Program-made: the position numbers and the translations under genes
In this document: positions 50,601 through 58,142 of the stretch, one piece after another
Numbering within the stretch: the first letter of the stretch is position 1
Layout of the letters: each line of letters begins with the position of its first letter
The notes under the pieces: model-generated
What the model was told of the DNA's origin: nothing
The model's input: the letters and a program-made list of their open reading frames with translations, nothing else
The model's database searches: none
Source: Amycolatopsis sp. CA-128772
Lineage (GTDB): Bacteria > Actinomycetota > Actinomycetes > Mycobacteriales > Pseudonocardiaceae
DNA length: 64,000 nt
Assembly: GCF_002904295.1 (NCBI RefSeq)
Contig: NZ_PPHG01000025.1
Location: 186,001 to 250,000, forward strand
Direction: 5' to 3'

Positions 50601-51074
50601 GACCCCGCGGACCTGCGCCGCCGGCTGCGCGCCCGGCTGCCGGACTACCTGGTCCCGGGCGACGTCGTGGTCCTGACCGCGATGCCGCTGGGCGACAACG
50701 CCAAGGTCGACCGCGCGGCCCTGCCCGATCCCACGCCGCGGCGGCGCGGCCCGGCCGCCGCACCGCGCGACGCGTTCGAGGCGGCCGTCGCCGAGGTCTG
50801 GGCCGAAATCCTCGGCACCGGCGCGGTCGGCGTCGACGACGACTTCTTCGTCCTCGGCGGCAATTCGCTGCAGGCCGCGCGCATCGCCGCCCGGCTGCGC
50901 GAGAGGTTCGGGTGCGAACTGCGGCTGCGCGACGTCTTCGTCGAGCCCACCGTCACCGGGATCGCGCGGCTGCTGCGCGAGGCCGGCCGGACCACGACCA
51001 TCGCCCGGCAGCACCGCCGGGCCCGCCCTGCCCAGGCCACCCGATCCGCCCAGCCCGGGGGAAGACTGCCATGA
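41679..51074 (+). CDS. NRPS 2: three C-A-PCP modules
   Basis: A 3131-residue trimodular synthetase. The condensation motifs are HHIAADA (151), HHIAADG (1172) and HHIVADG (2198); the PCP serines are Ser998 (GGHSLLAS), Ser2011 (GGHSLDAA) and Ser3063 (GGNSLQAA). No epimerisation or methylation domain is visible. By-eye specificity readings: module 1 D-A-W-A-L-G-G-T-C (unassigned), module 2 D-I-L-Q-L-G-L-V-W (one change from the glycine code), module 3 D-V-K-F-M-G-M-I-A (unassigned; Lys at position 239 might contact an acidic side chain). The A3 core of module 1 is TSGSTGRPKPVAL with Pro for Gly. It overlaps NRPS 1 and NRPS 3 as ATGA and adds residues 2 to 4 of the peptide. Confidence 0.93.
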   Translation: MTDLSVPRRRLAERLHADAERGVTTFPATAAQRRIWLLHRLAPHSSRYTMAAALRLHGELDVPALRRALSAVAARHEALRTVFPAVDGVPVQRVHAEPNLRLEVREPNGVPPQAALRLAVEEPFDLAAAPPVRAILWPVAPGEHLLLVAVHHIAADAWSLPILLTDLAAAYRAGPDGRPPLPIQCGDYAVWEAGADARAQADAAAGYWRSALADPPAPLDLPADHPRPPAEAGPAATHRTELPPPVTRQLRAQARAARTTLFTVLHAGLAAVLHRFTGAGDQIIGVPVSGRVRAETAELVGCFVNTLPLRTRCAAGTGFAALLEQVRDRTREALAHQAAPLERIIAEAGAKRLPGRAPLFDVGLTLQPRLDVAGLFAGLRAEAVPLDAADAKFDLGCLIEEDGDTLRVAWEYRADLLDAATVASLAACFTALLTGATADPARPLGVLPLIPDAAERTPAPSPTGTVVDLFAAAVTANPDATAIVDGDRVLGYRDLDRLTNRIARALRDRGVRTETPVGVCLPRSADFAVAALAVLKAGGHYVPLDAGQPRERLDRMLADAGIAHAITASPGPEFLAATGTLLIDRPGEWAGRPGTALDTPVHPDTLAAQLFTSGSTGRPKPVALTHRGLVDLVRPGEYSGLGPDRTLLWLSSVSFDAATWEIWGTLLHGARGVVHPERAFTAEAIGTAVRAHDVTAAVMATALFHAVVDEDPAALRGLRTVLIGGEALSVPHVRRALAAAPGLTVVNGYGPAEATTCVTAYAVSEVDDELGGRPSVPIGRAVNGSRVVLRDADGHPVPPGAVGEVWLGGPGLARGYPGHAALTAERFVPGPDGGRWYRTGDLARRLGDGTLLFRGRVDAQVKIRGHRVEPGEVEAVLTRHPAVAAAAVVAHRLSPTDNRLAAYVVGGDVTDLRAWLASILPSYLVPASLTAVDSLPRTRNGKVDQARLPAPRWAEHAGPGRPRTGTETAVAGIWAELLDLDPAAVGPDDDFFDLGGHSLLASRLVSRLAARLGADVGLAEVFTRTTLGALAAAVAAAGPAPAAGAIEPGPRPAPLSHAQERLWFLARLEPDSPAYHLPLTARITGPLDVARLTAAWDAVMARHEALRSVVEERAEGLFAVPAAPAALQYADHAGDLLPGFTRRPFDLAHDVPVRALLVRVGEQEHVLSVVVHHIAADGWSVAILADELGAAYAGRPPLEAVVQYGDFAHWQRNRLSGPALAALTAFWRSTLDGAPLVLELPADRPRPPRRSFGGATIPFAIAPGPAARIRALAASAGCTEFMVLSAAFAATLSAYSGQPDVLFGTPVAGRPHPDVERTVGSFANTVVLRADLSGEPTARELLARVRQTCLAAFAHQDLPFEKLVETLSPERDLSRNPVIQTMLALNTATPPHPDLPGLRVQTLDAELPAARFDLALWLADGDDGGIGGFAEYDTALFDRETLSAVLAHLTGLLAAMAADPDVVLETVRTDAAVPAAWGDGSAPRDGEPVPAAVARTAAADPERPAIAAEDGSVWTYGQLWQAAVDVAARLRSAGVAPGAAVGICAGRSAATVAALLGCGLAGAAYVPLDPAAPEARLARMAEIAGIAVVLADAESAGRSTFAPVLPVDAGPVPGAEPPPAPSFDGPAYILFTSGSTGEPKGVTVPHSALTAFLAAMTGHEPGLSARSRLVAVTPFTFDIAALELFGPLTRGACVTLAGPATTHDGVALARLLEAADCDVLQGTPATWRLLLDAGWRPWPGFRALCGGEALPADLAAALREHGAELWNLYGPTEATVWSTVARVGDGPIGIGRPIPGTTLKLATATGAPVPVGAVGEIWLSGAGVALGYAGRPAATAERFVPADGGERWYRTGDLARYDHSGRLRHLGRADAQLKIRGHRVEPAEAEAALTAHPGVPAAAVVAREGRLVGYYLPDPGSGEHVDPAGLKTHLSSLLPAYLSPDLLLPVPEFPVTPHGKLDRAALAARPIRRPAADAGPGPRDGLEAVVADICSDVLGRPLAAGDDFFSAGGHSLDAARAATRLSAALGVEIPVPAVFEHPSPAALAGWARARTAGPAEPIPVLPGDGPFPLSSAQERLWFLAEYAPESPAYNVPVAARLTGPLDVPALRRAIGTLAARHPALRTVFGEAGGRGTQRHLPAADVAARIVDLTAVPDAADRAAALADAAATRPFRLAEGEPPFRATLIRVSALEHVLVLVLHHIVADGWSVSVLARDLAAAYAGTELPHPALRHSDYAAWQRGRAARAAGQLTRRCEELAGAPHTLELPADRPRPPERRHRGHTLPLAAGPELTEQVRALARDTGVTEFMVLLAAFAATLTRFSGQEDLLIGTPAAQRTAPGTADVVGLFAETLVVRAGTGGEPTVRELLARVRRACLDAYAAPDVAFETLVDAMAPQRDPARSPLFQVMIALNNAAGALPELPGLAVEPVPVPNRTAKFDVVLNLLDTPGGIEGGLEFDTDVYQEPLMARFAEHYLRTLREFAAGPGRPLSAVGGLSPAEEQTWLRDFNRVPAGYDPQVCLHTLVEAQAAATPGAVAVSMAAEPGQPRPSLTYAELEAFANRLARHLVRRGVRPDDVVGVALPRSLDAVVAQYAILKAGAGFLPLDPAQPAARLADILADAGARLVVTDAGGDHVLPPEPARVHLDRAGWQTEDAGPPAVAVTPGHLAYVVYTSGSTGRPKGVQVEHRAIANNLLWMQQDWPLAAADRMLHKTTTTFDVAVKEVFWPLLAGAELVLARPGSQRDPDHLVELIAAAGITITHFVPSMLELALEVLDAAGTTFPASLRYVMCGAETLPVATQEAFFAHGSADLLHMYGPTETAIAVTGWTCQRAQSRARVPLGVPMPLVELYVLDSRGRPVPPGVWGELHVGGCSLGRGYLGRAAETAAAFVPDPFSGREGARLYRTGDVVRHGPDGLLEFRGRADDQIKIRGFRVELGEIEAALAAEPDVRQAAAVLRGRGADARLIGYAVPAPGTDLDPADLRRRLRARLPDYLVPGDVVVLTAMPLGDNAKVDRAALPDPTPRRRGPAAAPRDAFEAAVAEVWAEILGTGAVGVDDDFFVLGGNSLQAARIAARLRERFGCELRLRDVFVEPTVTGIARLLREAGRTTTIARQHRRARPAQATRSAQPGGRLP

Positions 51075-54000
51075 CCACCTTGCCCAGCACCGCCGCCGAG
51101 GACGTGTTCCCGCTGTCCTTCGCCCAGGAACGCATCTGGTTCCTGGACCAGCTCGACCCCGGCAGCGCCGCGTTCACCATCACCGCCGCGCTGCGCGTCC
51201 GCGGCCGGCTCGACGCCGCCGCGCTCGACCGCGCGCTGACCGCCCTCACCGACCGGCACGAGGTGCTGCGGACCCGCTTCGACCACGACGGCAAGGCGCC
51301 GGTGCAGCTCGTCGCGCCGGCGAAACCGCCGGTGCTGCGGCTGGTCGACCTCGGGGGCCTGCCGGTCGAGCGGGCGCGGGCCGCGGCCGAGGCCGTCGCG
51401 GCGCGGCAGGCGCGGTCGTCGTTCGACCTCCGCGAAGGCCCGCTGCTGCGGGCCGGGCTCGTGCGGATCGCCGACGCCGAAGGGCTCTTGCTGCTCGTGC
51501 TGCACCACACGGCCTGCGACGGCTGGTCGGCCGACCTGCTGGTCCGCGACCTGGCCGAGCTGTACCGGGCCGAGGTCCGCGGGACGGCACCGGAGCTGCC
51601 CGAGCTGCCGATCCAGTACGCCGACTTCGCCGTCTGGCAACGGGAAACCCCGGCCGAGCTGGACGAGCAGCTCGCGTACTGGACGGAGGCCCTGTCCGGC
51701 GTCCCGCGGGTGCTGGACCTGCCGGCCGACCACCCGCGGCCGGCGGAGCAGGACTTCGGCGGCGCGATGGTGTCCCGGGAGCTCGGGCCGGACCTGGCCG
51801 CGGCCCTGGTGGACGCGGCGCGGGCAGAAGGCGCAACACCGTTCATGCTGCTGCTGGCCGCCTACCAGGCCGTGCTCGCCCGGCGTTCCGGGCAACCGGC
51901 GTTCCTGGTCGGGACGCCGGTTTCGGGCCGCACCCGCCCGGAGACCGCCGACCTGCTCGGCTGCTTCATCAACATGCTGGCGCTGCCCGCCGACGTGGCC
52001 GGCGACCCGACGGCACGTGAGCTGCTGGCCCGCGTGCGCCGCACCTGCCTGGCCGGGTACGCGCACCAGGACCTGCCGTTCGAGCACCTGGTGACCGAGC
52101 TCGACCCGCCCCGCGACCTCGGCCGCGCGCCGCTGGCGCAGGTGCTGCTGGCGGTGCAGGACGGCCTGTCGGGCGAGGTCGACGTCGACGGCGCCACGCT
52201 CGTCCCGGCCCCGGTCTCCGGCGGCGTGGCCAGTTACGACCTGACGCTGGACGCCCAGCTCGCGCCGGAGGGGTTCCGGCTGAACCTGGTCTACGCCACG
52301 GCGTTGTTCGAGGCGGTGACCGCCGAGGGGATCCTCGAGGACGTCGTCGCGGTGCTCACCGCGATGGGCCGGAACCTCGGCATGCGGCTGTCGGAACTGC
52401 CGATCGGCGCGGGCCTCGCAGAGGCCGGGGTGCCGGCCGTCGAGGCCCGCCGGATGGCCGCGGAAGTGCTCGGGATCGCGTCACCCGGGCCGGTCGAGGT
52501 CACCGGCGAGCAGGCCGGCCCGGTCGCGATCTGCGTCCGCGACGACGCCCGCCGCGCCGCGGCCCGCCGCGCCGCGTGCGGGCGGGGTGCGCTCTTCCTC
52601 GAGCTGGACCCCACCGCACCGCCCGCGTACCTGGCTCGCCGGCTCGGACCGGCGACGGTTCTCGTCACCGACCGCGCGGACCTGGCGGACCTGCCGGTCC
52701 GGGTGATCACGCCGCCGGACGACGGGCCTCCCGGACCCGGTCGGCCCGGCGAAAACCGGCCGGGCCGGGACGCGCTCGTCCCGGCTCAGCTGAGCCACGG
52801 CCTGGTCTTCCCGCTGCGCGCCCTCACCGGCACGACGCCGGCCGCCGGCATCACCGACTTCACCGGCTGCCCGGCCCTCCCCGGCGCCCGCGGCGAACTC
52901 TGGCTCGGCGGCTCCGCCGAACCGCTCCACCACGTCGACGGTCCCGCCCGGACCGCCGAACTCCTCGCCCCGGCTCCCGGCGGCACCCGCCGGCTCCGCA
53001 CCGGCCGGACCGCACGCCTGGCCGGCGGCCACGTCGAGCTCCTCGGCCCGCCGGACCCGGCCGAGCTCGAGGCCGTCCTGCGCGCCCACCCGGACGTCAC
53101 CGCCGCGGCGGTCGTCACCACCGCGGCCGGCGAGACCGTCGCCGTGCACGTCCCCGCCGTGGTGTCCGCACTGGACACTTACCTGGCCGCCGAGCTCCCC
53201 GCCCGGCTGCGCCCCGACCGCTGCCTCGGCCTGCCCGGGCTGCCGGACACCCCCGAAGCGCTCCTCGCCGTCACCGCCCAGCGCACCAGCGGCTACGAAG
53301 GCGCCGCCCGGCCGCGCACCCATCTCGAACGGGCCATCCTCGACTGCTTCGGCACCGCCCTGGACCGCCGCGACATCGGCATCCACGACGATTTCTTCGA
53401 CGCCGGTGGCACCTCGCTCACTGCGGCCCGCTTGATCGTCGCCCTGCCCGAAGCCGTCGGGATGCCGGTGCCGCTCAAGACGTTGTTCACGAACTCCACC
53501 GTCGCCGCGCTCGCCGCCGCCCTCGAAGACCCGGAGGGCCCCGGCGCCCCGGACAGCGCCATGGCCACCGCGCTGCAGGACGAACAGCTGCCCGCCGGCA
53601 TCGCCCCCACCGGACCTCCGCGGCCCGCACCCCCGGACGGCCGCCTCGGCCGCGTCCTGCTCACCGGCGGCACCGGCTTCCTCGGCGGCCACATGATCGC
53701 CGAGCTCCTGCGCCACGGCGCCACGGAGGTCGTGTGCCTGGTCCGCGGCGAAGACCCCGCCGGGCGGCTGGCGGCGAACCTCGCCGGCTACGACCAGGAC
53801 GACGTCGACCCGGCGAAACTGACCGTCCTGCCCGGCGACCTCACCCTGCCCCGCTTCGGGCTGGACGAAGCCGGCTTCGTGGCGCTGGCCGACCGGCTCG
53901 ACGTCATCTACCACTGCGCCGCGCACATGAACTTCATCCTCCCCTACCGCGTGCTGCGCGCCCCGAACGTCGTCGGCACCACCGAACTCCTGCGGCTGGC

Positions 54001-54715
54001 CTGCACCGCGCGCCCGACACCGGTGCACTACGTCTCCACCATCGACATGCGGGTCGGCGACGTCCTGCCCGAGCGTCCCGGGCCGCTGGAGGCCGGCACG
54101 TCCGACGGCTACGTGCTCAGCAAGAAGACCGGCGAACACCTCGTCCTGGAAGCCGGCCGGCGCGGCCTGCCGGTCGGGGTGTACCGGCCGTGGCTGATCA
54201 CCGGCGCCACCGGCACCGGCGCGGTCGGCGTGCGCGACCAGCTGGCGCTGTGCCTGGCCGGCAGCCTGATCGCCGGCCTGATGCCCGAGGACACCCCGAT
54301 CCCCCTGCACGTGCTGCCGGTCGACCTGGTGTCCGCGGCGATCGTCCGGCTGTCCCGCCTCGCGCCCCGGCCGAACCCGGTGCACCAGTTCTACAACCCG
54401 CAGGTGGCGCCCATGGAGTCGATCCACGAACACCTCACCCGGACCGGGTACCGGTTCGACACCGTGCCGTACGCGCAGTGGCGGGTGCAGCTGGCCCGCC
54501 GCACGGCCGGGCGCCTGGACGGCCTGGCGGCGCTGCTGTCCATCGACGGCCCGATGACCGGCGACCCGGACGTCGTCGAGATCGGCAACACCCTGTCCGG
54601 CCTCGGCGGCGACGCTGGCTTCCCGGACATGGACGTCGACTACGTCGCCAAGACCGTCGCCTTCCTGGTCCGGCAGGGCATGGTGCCGGAGCTGACCGCG
54701 AGCGGGGTGCGGTGA
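51071..54715 (+). CDS. NRPS 3: C-vestigial A-PCP-thioester reductase
   Basis: A 1214-residue terminal NRPS. The condensation domain spans about 10-440 (HHTACDG at 145). Residues about 480-735 are what remains of an adenylation domain: an A8-like RLRTGRTARLAGGHVELLG and a following VLRAHPDVTAAAVV are recognisable, but the ATP-binding TSGSTGxPKG, the substrate-pocket region and the YGPTE motif are missing. The PCP has Ser782 (AGGTSLTA). A reductase domain (about 860-1214) has the NAD(P) loop LTGGTGFLGG and the Tyr1014-xxx-Lys1018 pair (YVLSKK). Release is therefore predicted as aldehyde or alcohol. The PCP must be charged in trans, and the A domain at 33300-35573 is the best candidate. Confidence 0.9.
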   Translation: MTTLPSTAAEDVFPLSFAQERIWFLDQLDPGSAAFTITAALRVRGRLDAAALDRALTALTDRHEVLRTRFDHDGKAPVQLVAPAKPPVLRLVDLGGLPVERARAAAEAVAARQARSSFDLREGPLLRAGLVRIADAEGLLLLVLHHTACDGWSADLLVRDLAELYRAEVRGTAPELPELPIQYADFAVWQRETPAELDEQLAYWTEALSGVPRVLDLPADHPRPAEQDFGGAMVSRELGPDLAAALVDAARAEGATPFMLLLAAYQAVLARRSGQPAFLVGTPVSGRTRPETADLLGCFINMLALPADVAGDPTARELLARVRRTCLAGYAHQDLPFEHLVTELDPPRDLGRAPLAQVLLAVQDGLSGEVDVDGATLVPAPVSGGVASYDLTLDAQLAPEGFRLNLVYATALFEAVTAEGILEDVVAVLTAMGRNLGMRLSELPIGAGLAEAGVPAVEARRMAAEVLGIASPGPVEVTGEQAGPVAICVRDDARRAAARRAACGRGALFLELDPTAPPAYLARRLGPATVLVTDRADLADLPVRVITPPDDGPPGPGRPGENRPGRDALVPAQLSHGLVFPLRALTGTTPAAGITDFTGCPALPGARGELWLGGSAEPLHHVDGPARTAELLAPAPGGTRRLRTGRTARLAGGHVELLGPPDPAELEAVLRAHPDVTAAAVVTTAAGETVAVHVPAVVSALDTYLAAELPARLRPDRCLGLPGLPDTPEALLAVTAQRTSGYEGAARPRTHLERAILDCFGTALDRRDIGIHDDFFDAGGTSLTAARLIVALPEAVGMPVPLKTLFTNSTVAALAAALEDPEGPGAPDSAMATALQDEQLPAGIAPTGPPRPAPPDGRLGRVLLTGGTGFLGGHMIAELLRHGATEVVCLVRGEDPAGRLAANLAGYDQDDVDPAKLTVLPGDLTLPRFGLDEAGFVALADRLDVIYHCAAHMNFILPYRVLRAPNVVGTTELLRLACTARPTPVHYVSTIDMRVGDVLPERPGPLEAGTSDGYVLSKKTGEHLVLEAGRRGLPVGVYRPWLITGATGTGAVGVRDQLALCLAGSLIAGLMPEDTPIPLHVLPVDLVSAAIVRLSRLAPRPNPVHQFYNPQVAPMESIHEHLTRTGYRFDTVPYAQWRVQLARRTAGRLDGLAALLSIDGPMTGDPDVVEIGNTLSGLGGDAGFPDMDVDYVAKTVAFLVRQGMVPELTASGVR

Positions 54716-55482
54716 TGACCACCGGGCCCTGGCTGCGCCGCTCCGCGGAGCCGGCCGGTGGCGGCGACGTCCGCCTGTTCTGCCTCCCCCACGCCGGTTC
54801 CGGGCCGGCCCGCTACCTGCGCTGGGCCGGCCGGCTGCCCGGGATCGACCTGATCGGCGTCTGCCTGCCCGGCCACGAGCGCCGCGTCGCCGAGCCGCCG
54901 CTGCGCCGCGTCCCGGACATCGTCGACGCGCTCGCCGTCGCCGTCGAGCCCCACCTCGACCGGCCGTTCGCTCTGCTGGGCCACAGTTTCGGCGGCCTGC
55001 TCGCCTTCGCCCTCGCCCGCCGCCTGGAAGCCGGCGGCGCGGGACCGCGGCACGTGTTCGTCTCCGGAGCCGCACCCGGACGCTCCGCGGAGCCGCCGGT
55101 CGCCGGCCTCGGCGACGAAGCCTTCGTGGCCCACGTGCGCCGCCTCGGCGGCCTGGACCCGGACGTCCTGGCCCACCCCGACCTCGTCGACCTCGTCACC
55201 CCGGCCCTGCGGGCCGACTACGAGGCCGCCGAGGCGCACACCCCGGACCCGGCCGCGACGGTGCTCGCCCCGATCACCGCGTTCGGCGGGCTGCACGACC
55301 CCGCGGCCCCGCCGGGCGCCCTGATCGCCTGGGGGCGGCACACCACGGGCCGGTTCACCCGCGTCACCCTGCCCGGCGGCCACTTCGCCCTGTTCGACCA
55401 GGAGCACAACGTGCTCCGCACCGTCCGGACCACCCTGGCCGCGCACGCGACCAGTGCGCACCTGAAGGAGGCAGCACGGTGA
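54715..55482 (+). CDS. Type II thioesterase
   Basis: A 255-residue alpha/beta hydrolase of the external thioesterase family that clears wrongly loaded NRPS carriers. It shows LFCLPHAGSGPARYLRW at the N-terminus, the nucleophile Ser91 in LGHSFGGLLAF, and the catalytic His223 in GGHFALF. It starts on a TGATG one-base overlap with NRPS 3 and overlaps the acylase as GTGA. Because NRPS 3 ends with a reductase, this enzyme is editing rather than releasing. Confidence 0.92.
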   Translation: MTTGPWLRRSAEPAGGGDVRLFCLPHAGSGPARYLRWAGRLPGIDLIGVCLPGHERRVAEPPLRRVPDIVDALAVAVEPHLDRPFALLGHSFGGLLAFALARRLEAGGAGPRHVFVSGAAPGRSAEPPVAGLGDEAFVAHVRRLGGLDPDVLAHPDLVDLVTPALRADYEAAEAHTPDPAATVLAPITAFGGLHDPAAPPGALIAWGRHTTGRFTRVTLPGGHFALFDQEHNVLRTVRTTLAAHATSAHLKEAAR

Positions 55483-58142
55483 GTCCCTCGAAAAGGAAAC
55501 TGACGCCGCGGGGCCGGCTCGGCCTGCACTCGGCCTCGCTCGTCGGCGCGCTCGCGCTGGCCGTGGCGGTGCTGCAGGTGTCGATCGCGGGCGCCGGCAC
55601 ACTGCCGCCCCTGGGCGCGGCCGTCAACCCGGGCACCGGGGTGTGGGTCACCGCCAGCCAGGGCACCCCGCCGCACGACCAGAGCCTGTCCCTGCCCGGC
55701 CTGTCCGGCAGCGCCACCGTTTCGTTCGAAGCGGACGGTACCGCGCACATCGCCGCCGGCACCGACGCGGACATGTACCGGGCCCTGGGCTACACCCACG
55801 CCCGCTTCCGGCTGTTCGAAATGGACCTGGCCCGGCGCCAGGCCGAGGGCCGGCTGGCCGAGACCACCGGCGACCCGGCCGCGCTGGCCTCCGACAAGTA
55901 CGAACTGGACGTCGGCCTGCAGCGCGCGGCCCAGCGCGACTGGAACGCGATGGCGGCCGGCTCTCCGGCGCGCGCGGTGCTCACCGAGTACGCGCAGGGT
56001 GTCAACGCCGCCGTCGCGCAGCTGAAGCAGGACAACGCCCTGCCGCTCTACTACAAGCTGATGGACTTCCCGGTCGAGCCGTGGACCCCGGTCGACAGCC
56101 TGGCCGTGCAGCGGCTGGAGACGCAGACGCTGTCCTTCGACCCGCTGCCGACCGCCTTCAGCTACATCGCGGGCGCCTTCGGCGAGCAGAAGTTCGAGCA
56201 GCTCTACCACGCCGTCGGGCAGAACCCGCAGTACCCGTACGACCCGGGCCCGTACCGGAAGCTGCCGTTGACACCGATCCCGGCGCGCGACGACGGTGCC
56301 CCGGCGCCGTCCGGCGGCACGGTCGGTGGCGGCGGCACGGTGCCGCAGGCGCCGGCCGGGAACGCGGCGCCGCCGGACGGGTTCGCGTTCGGCACGTCAC
56401 CGCAGGCGATCGAGGCGTCGGCGCAGTTCCAGGAGCGCATCGCGCAGCTGCCGGCCAACGCCGTCCACACCATCGGCAACAGCAACGCGTGGGTGGTCTC
56501 CGGCCGGCGCACGGCGTCCGGCAAGCCGATCCTGGCCTCCGACCCGCACCTGAACCTGACCGTCCCGTCGATCTGGTACCAGGTGGAGCTCCGCTCGCCG
56601 GGCTACCAGCTGGCCGGCGTGACCGTCCCGGGGATCCCGGCCGTGCTGGGCGGCAAGAACCAGCACATCAGCTGGGGCCTGACCAACTCCCAGCGGCCGG
56701 GCACGTTCTACTACCTGGAAAAGACCGACGCGGCGCACCCCGACCAGTACTTCTGGAACGGGCAGTGGCGGCCGATGACGAAGATCGTCAACCAGATCAA
56801 GCAGCACGACGGCTCCACGGTCGAGTACCCGACCCGGATGACCGTGCACGGCCCGGTGATGACCGTCCAGGGCGTCACCGCCGCGGTGTGGTTCACCGGG
56901 ACGCTGCCCAGCGACAACTTCGAAAGCATGCTGGCACTGGAGAAGGCCACCAGTTTCGACCAGTTCCACCAGGCGCTGCGCGGCTGGAACACCCCGGCGC
57001 AGAACTTCGCCTACGCCGACGACGCCGGCAACATCGGCATCGTCAACGCCGGGCTGCAGGCGCAGACGCCCGACAGCTGCCGGCCGTGGCTGCCGATGAC
57101 CGGGACCGGCGAGTGCGACGTGGCGGGGAGCATCCCGTTCGAAGCGCTGCCGAGCACGTACAACCCGCCGTCCGGGTTCGCGCAGACCGCGAACCAGCGC
57201 GAAGTCGGCACCGACTACCCGTACTACTACGGCCGCGGCTACGACTTCTTCGACCAGGGCTGGCGGTCCACCGAGATCACCAAGGCGCTCACCGGCGCCA
57301 CCGGCGTGACCTCGCAGCAGATGCAGGACCTGCAGATGTCCATGGTCGACGACGTGGCCCGCGCGCTGCTGCCGACGGTGCTGAAGGACCTGGAGGCCGG
57401 GTCGTGGAACCCGGTGCAGGCCCAGGCCCTGGACGCGCTCAAGAACTGGGACTACACCCTGACCGCCGACTCGGCCGCGGCCACCGTCTGGGGCCGGTTC
57501 ATGGTGCTCTACGGGTACGCGGTGTGGCACCCGGTCTGGCAGCAGTACAAGATCCCGGCGCCGCCACGCGACGTGTTCACGCCGCGGACCAACGACAGCA
57601 CCTACGCCGTCGACGGGCTCAACGGCCTGCTGATCAACCTGAGCATCGACGACGTCGCCAACCCGCTCTTCGCGCCGCCGGGTGCGGGCACCCGCACCGC
57701 ACCGGAGGTGATGCGGAAGGCGTTCGCGGACGCGGTCGCGGACCTGCAGAGCAAGCGCGGATCCGAGGTGCGCACCTGGAAGCTGGGTGACGCCCACAAG
57801 GTGATGATCGCTTCGCTGCTGCAGTCGCCGGTGCTGGACCTGGGGCCGTACGCCTCCGGCGGCAGCGGCCGCACGATCAACTCCGTGGTCAGCGCCGCGC
57901 CGGTGCGGCACGGCAAGCCGCTCACCGGCGTGGCCGTCGGCGGCGCCAGCTGGCGCATGGTCGTCGACTGGGGCACCGGCCAGTCGGTCGGGATCTACCC
58001 CGGCGGGCAGAGCGAAAACCCGGCGTCCCCCTGGTATTCCGACCGGCTCGCCGACTGGTTCGCCGGACGCAACCGACCGATCCTCGAGGGCGAACCCGCC
58101 CTGGCCGCGACGAAGGGGCGGACATGGACACTCAATCCCTGA
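55479..58142 (+). CDS. Penicillin-acylase-type Ntn hydrolase, membrane-anchored or secreted
   Basis: An 887-residue N-terminal-nucleophile amidase precursor. Residues about 15-40 form a signal or anchor (LGLHSASLVGALALAVAVLQ). The autoproteolytic junction is at Ser335 in HTIGNSNAWVVSG, after a Pro/Gly-rich spacer peptide (about 270-305), and downstream PHLNLTVPSIWYQVEL, HISWGLTNS and EYPTRMTVHGP match the beta chain. The GTG start is preceded by AAGGAGG and overlaps the thioesterase. Homologues such as PvdQ remove fatty acyl groups from NRPS products outside the cytoplasm. With the FAAL in NRPS 1 this strongly suggests an acylated prodrug maturing after export. Confidence 0.92.
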   Translation: MSPSKRKLTPRGRLGLHSASLVGALALAVAVLQVSIAGAGTLPPLGAAVNPGTGVWVTASQGTPPHDQSLSLPGLSGSATVSFEADGTAHIAAGTDADMYRALGYTHARFRLFEMDLARRQAEGRLAETTGDPAALASDKYELDVGLQRAAQRDWNAMAAGSPARAVLTEYAQGVNAAVAQLKQDNALPLYYKLMDFPVEPWTPVDSLAVQRLETQTLSFDPLPTAFSYIAGAFGEQKFEQLYHAVGQNPQYPYDPGPYRKLPLTPIPARDDGAPAPSGGTVGGGGTVPQAPAGNAAPPDGFAFGTSPQAIEASAQFQERIAQLPANAVHTIGNSNAWVVSGRRTASGKPILASDPHLNLTVPSIWYQVELRSPGYQLAGVTVPGIPAVLGGKNQHISWGLTNSQRPGTFYYLEKTDAAHPDQYFWNGQWRPMTKIVNQIKQHDGSTVEYPTRMTVHGPVMTVQGVTAAVWFTGTLPSDNFESMLALEKATSFDQFHQALRGWNTPAQNFAYADDAGNIGIVNAGLQAQTPDSCRPWLPMTGTGECDVAGSIPFEALPSTYNPPSGFAQTANQREVGTDYPYYYGRGYDFFDQGWRSTEITKALTGATGVTSQQMQDLQMSMVDDVARALLPTVLKDLEAGSWNPVQAQALDALKNWDYTLTADSAAATVWGRFMVLYGYAVWHPVWQQYKIPAPPRDVFTPRTNDSTYAVDGLNGLLINLSIDDVANPLFAPPGAGTRTAPEVMRKAFADAVADLQSKRGSEVRTWKLGDAHKVMIASLLQSPVLDLGPYASGGSGRTINSVVSAAPVRHGKPLTGVAVGGASWRMVVDWGTGQSVGIYPGGQSENPASPWYSDRLADWFAGRNRPILEGEPALAATKGRTWTLNP

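Noticed and set aside
40869..51014. A 3381-codon open frame on the minus strand across NRPS 2
   Set aside because: It is a shadow of the plus-strand NRPS: composition is Arg/Gly/Val-biased with no domain motifs, while the plus strand carries complete NRPS motifs.
44534..51070. Long in-frame upstream extension of NRPS 3
   Set aside because: It runs through NRPS 2 in another frame with no motifs; the ATG at 51071 overlaps the NRPS 2 stop as ATGA and starts a normal condensation domain.
36565..54715. Possible assembly duplication because of repeated C-A-PCP units
   Set aside because: The modules differ in condensation motifs, specificity positions and carrier motifs, as expected for a real multimodular NRPS.
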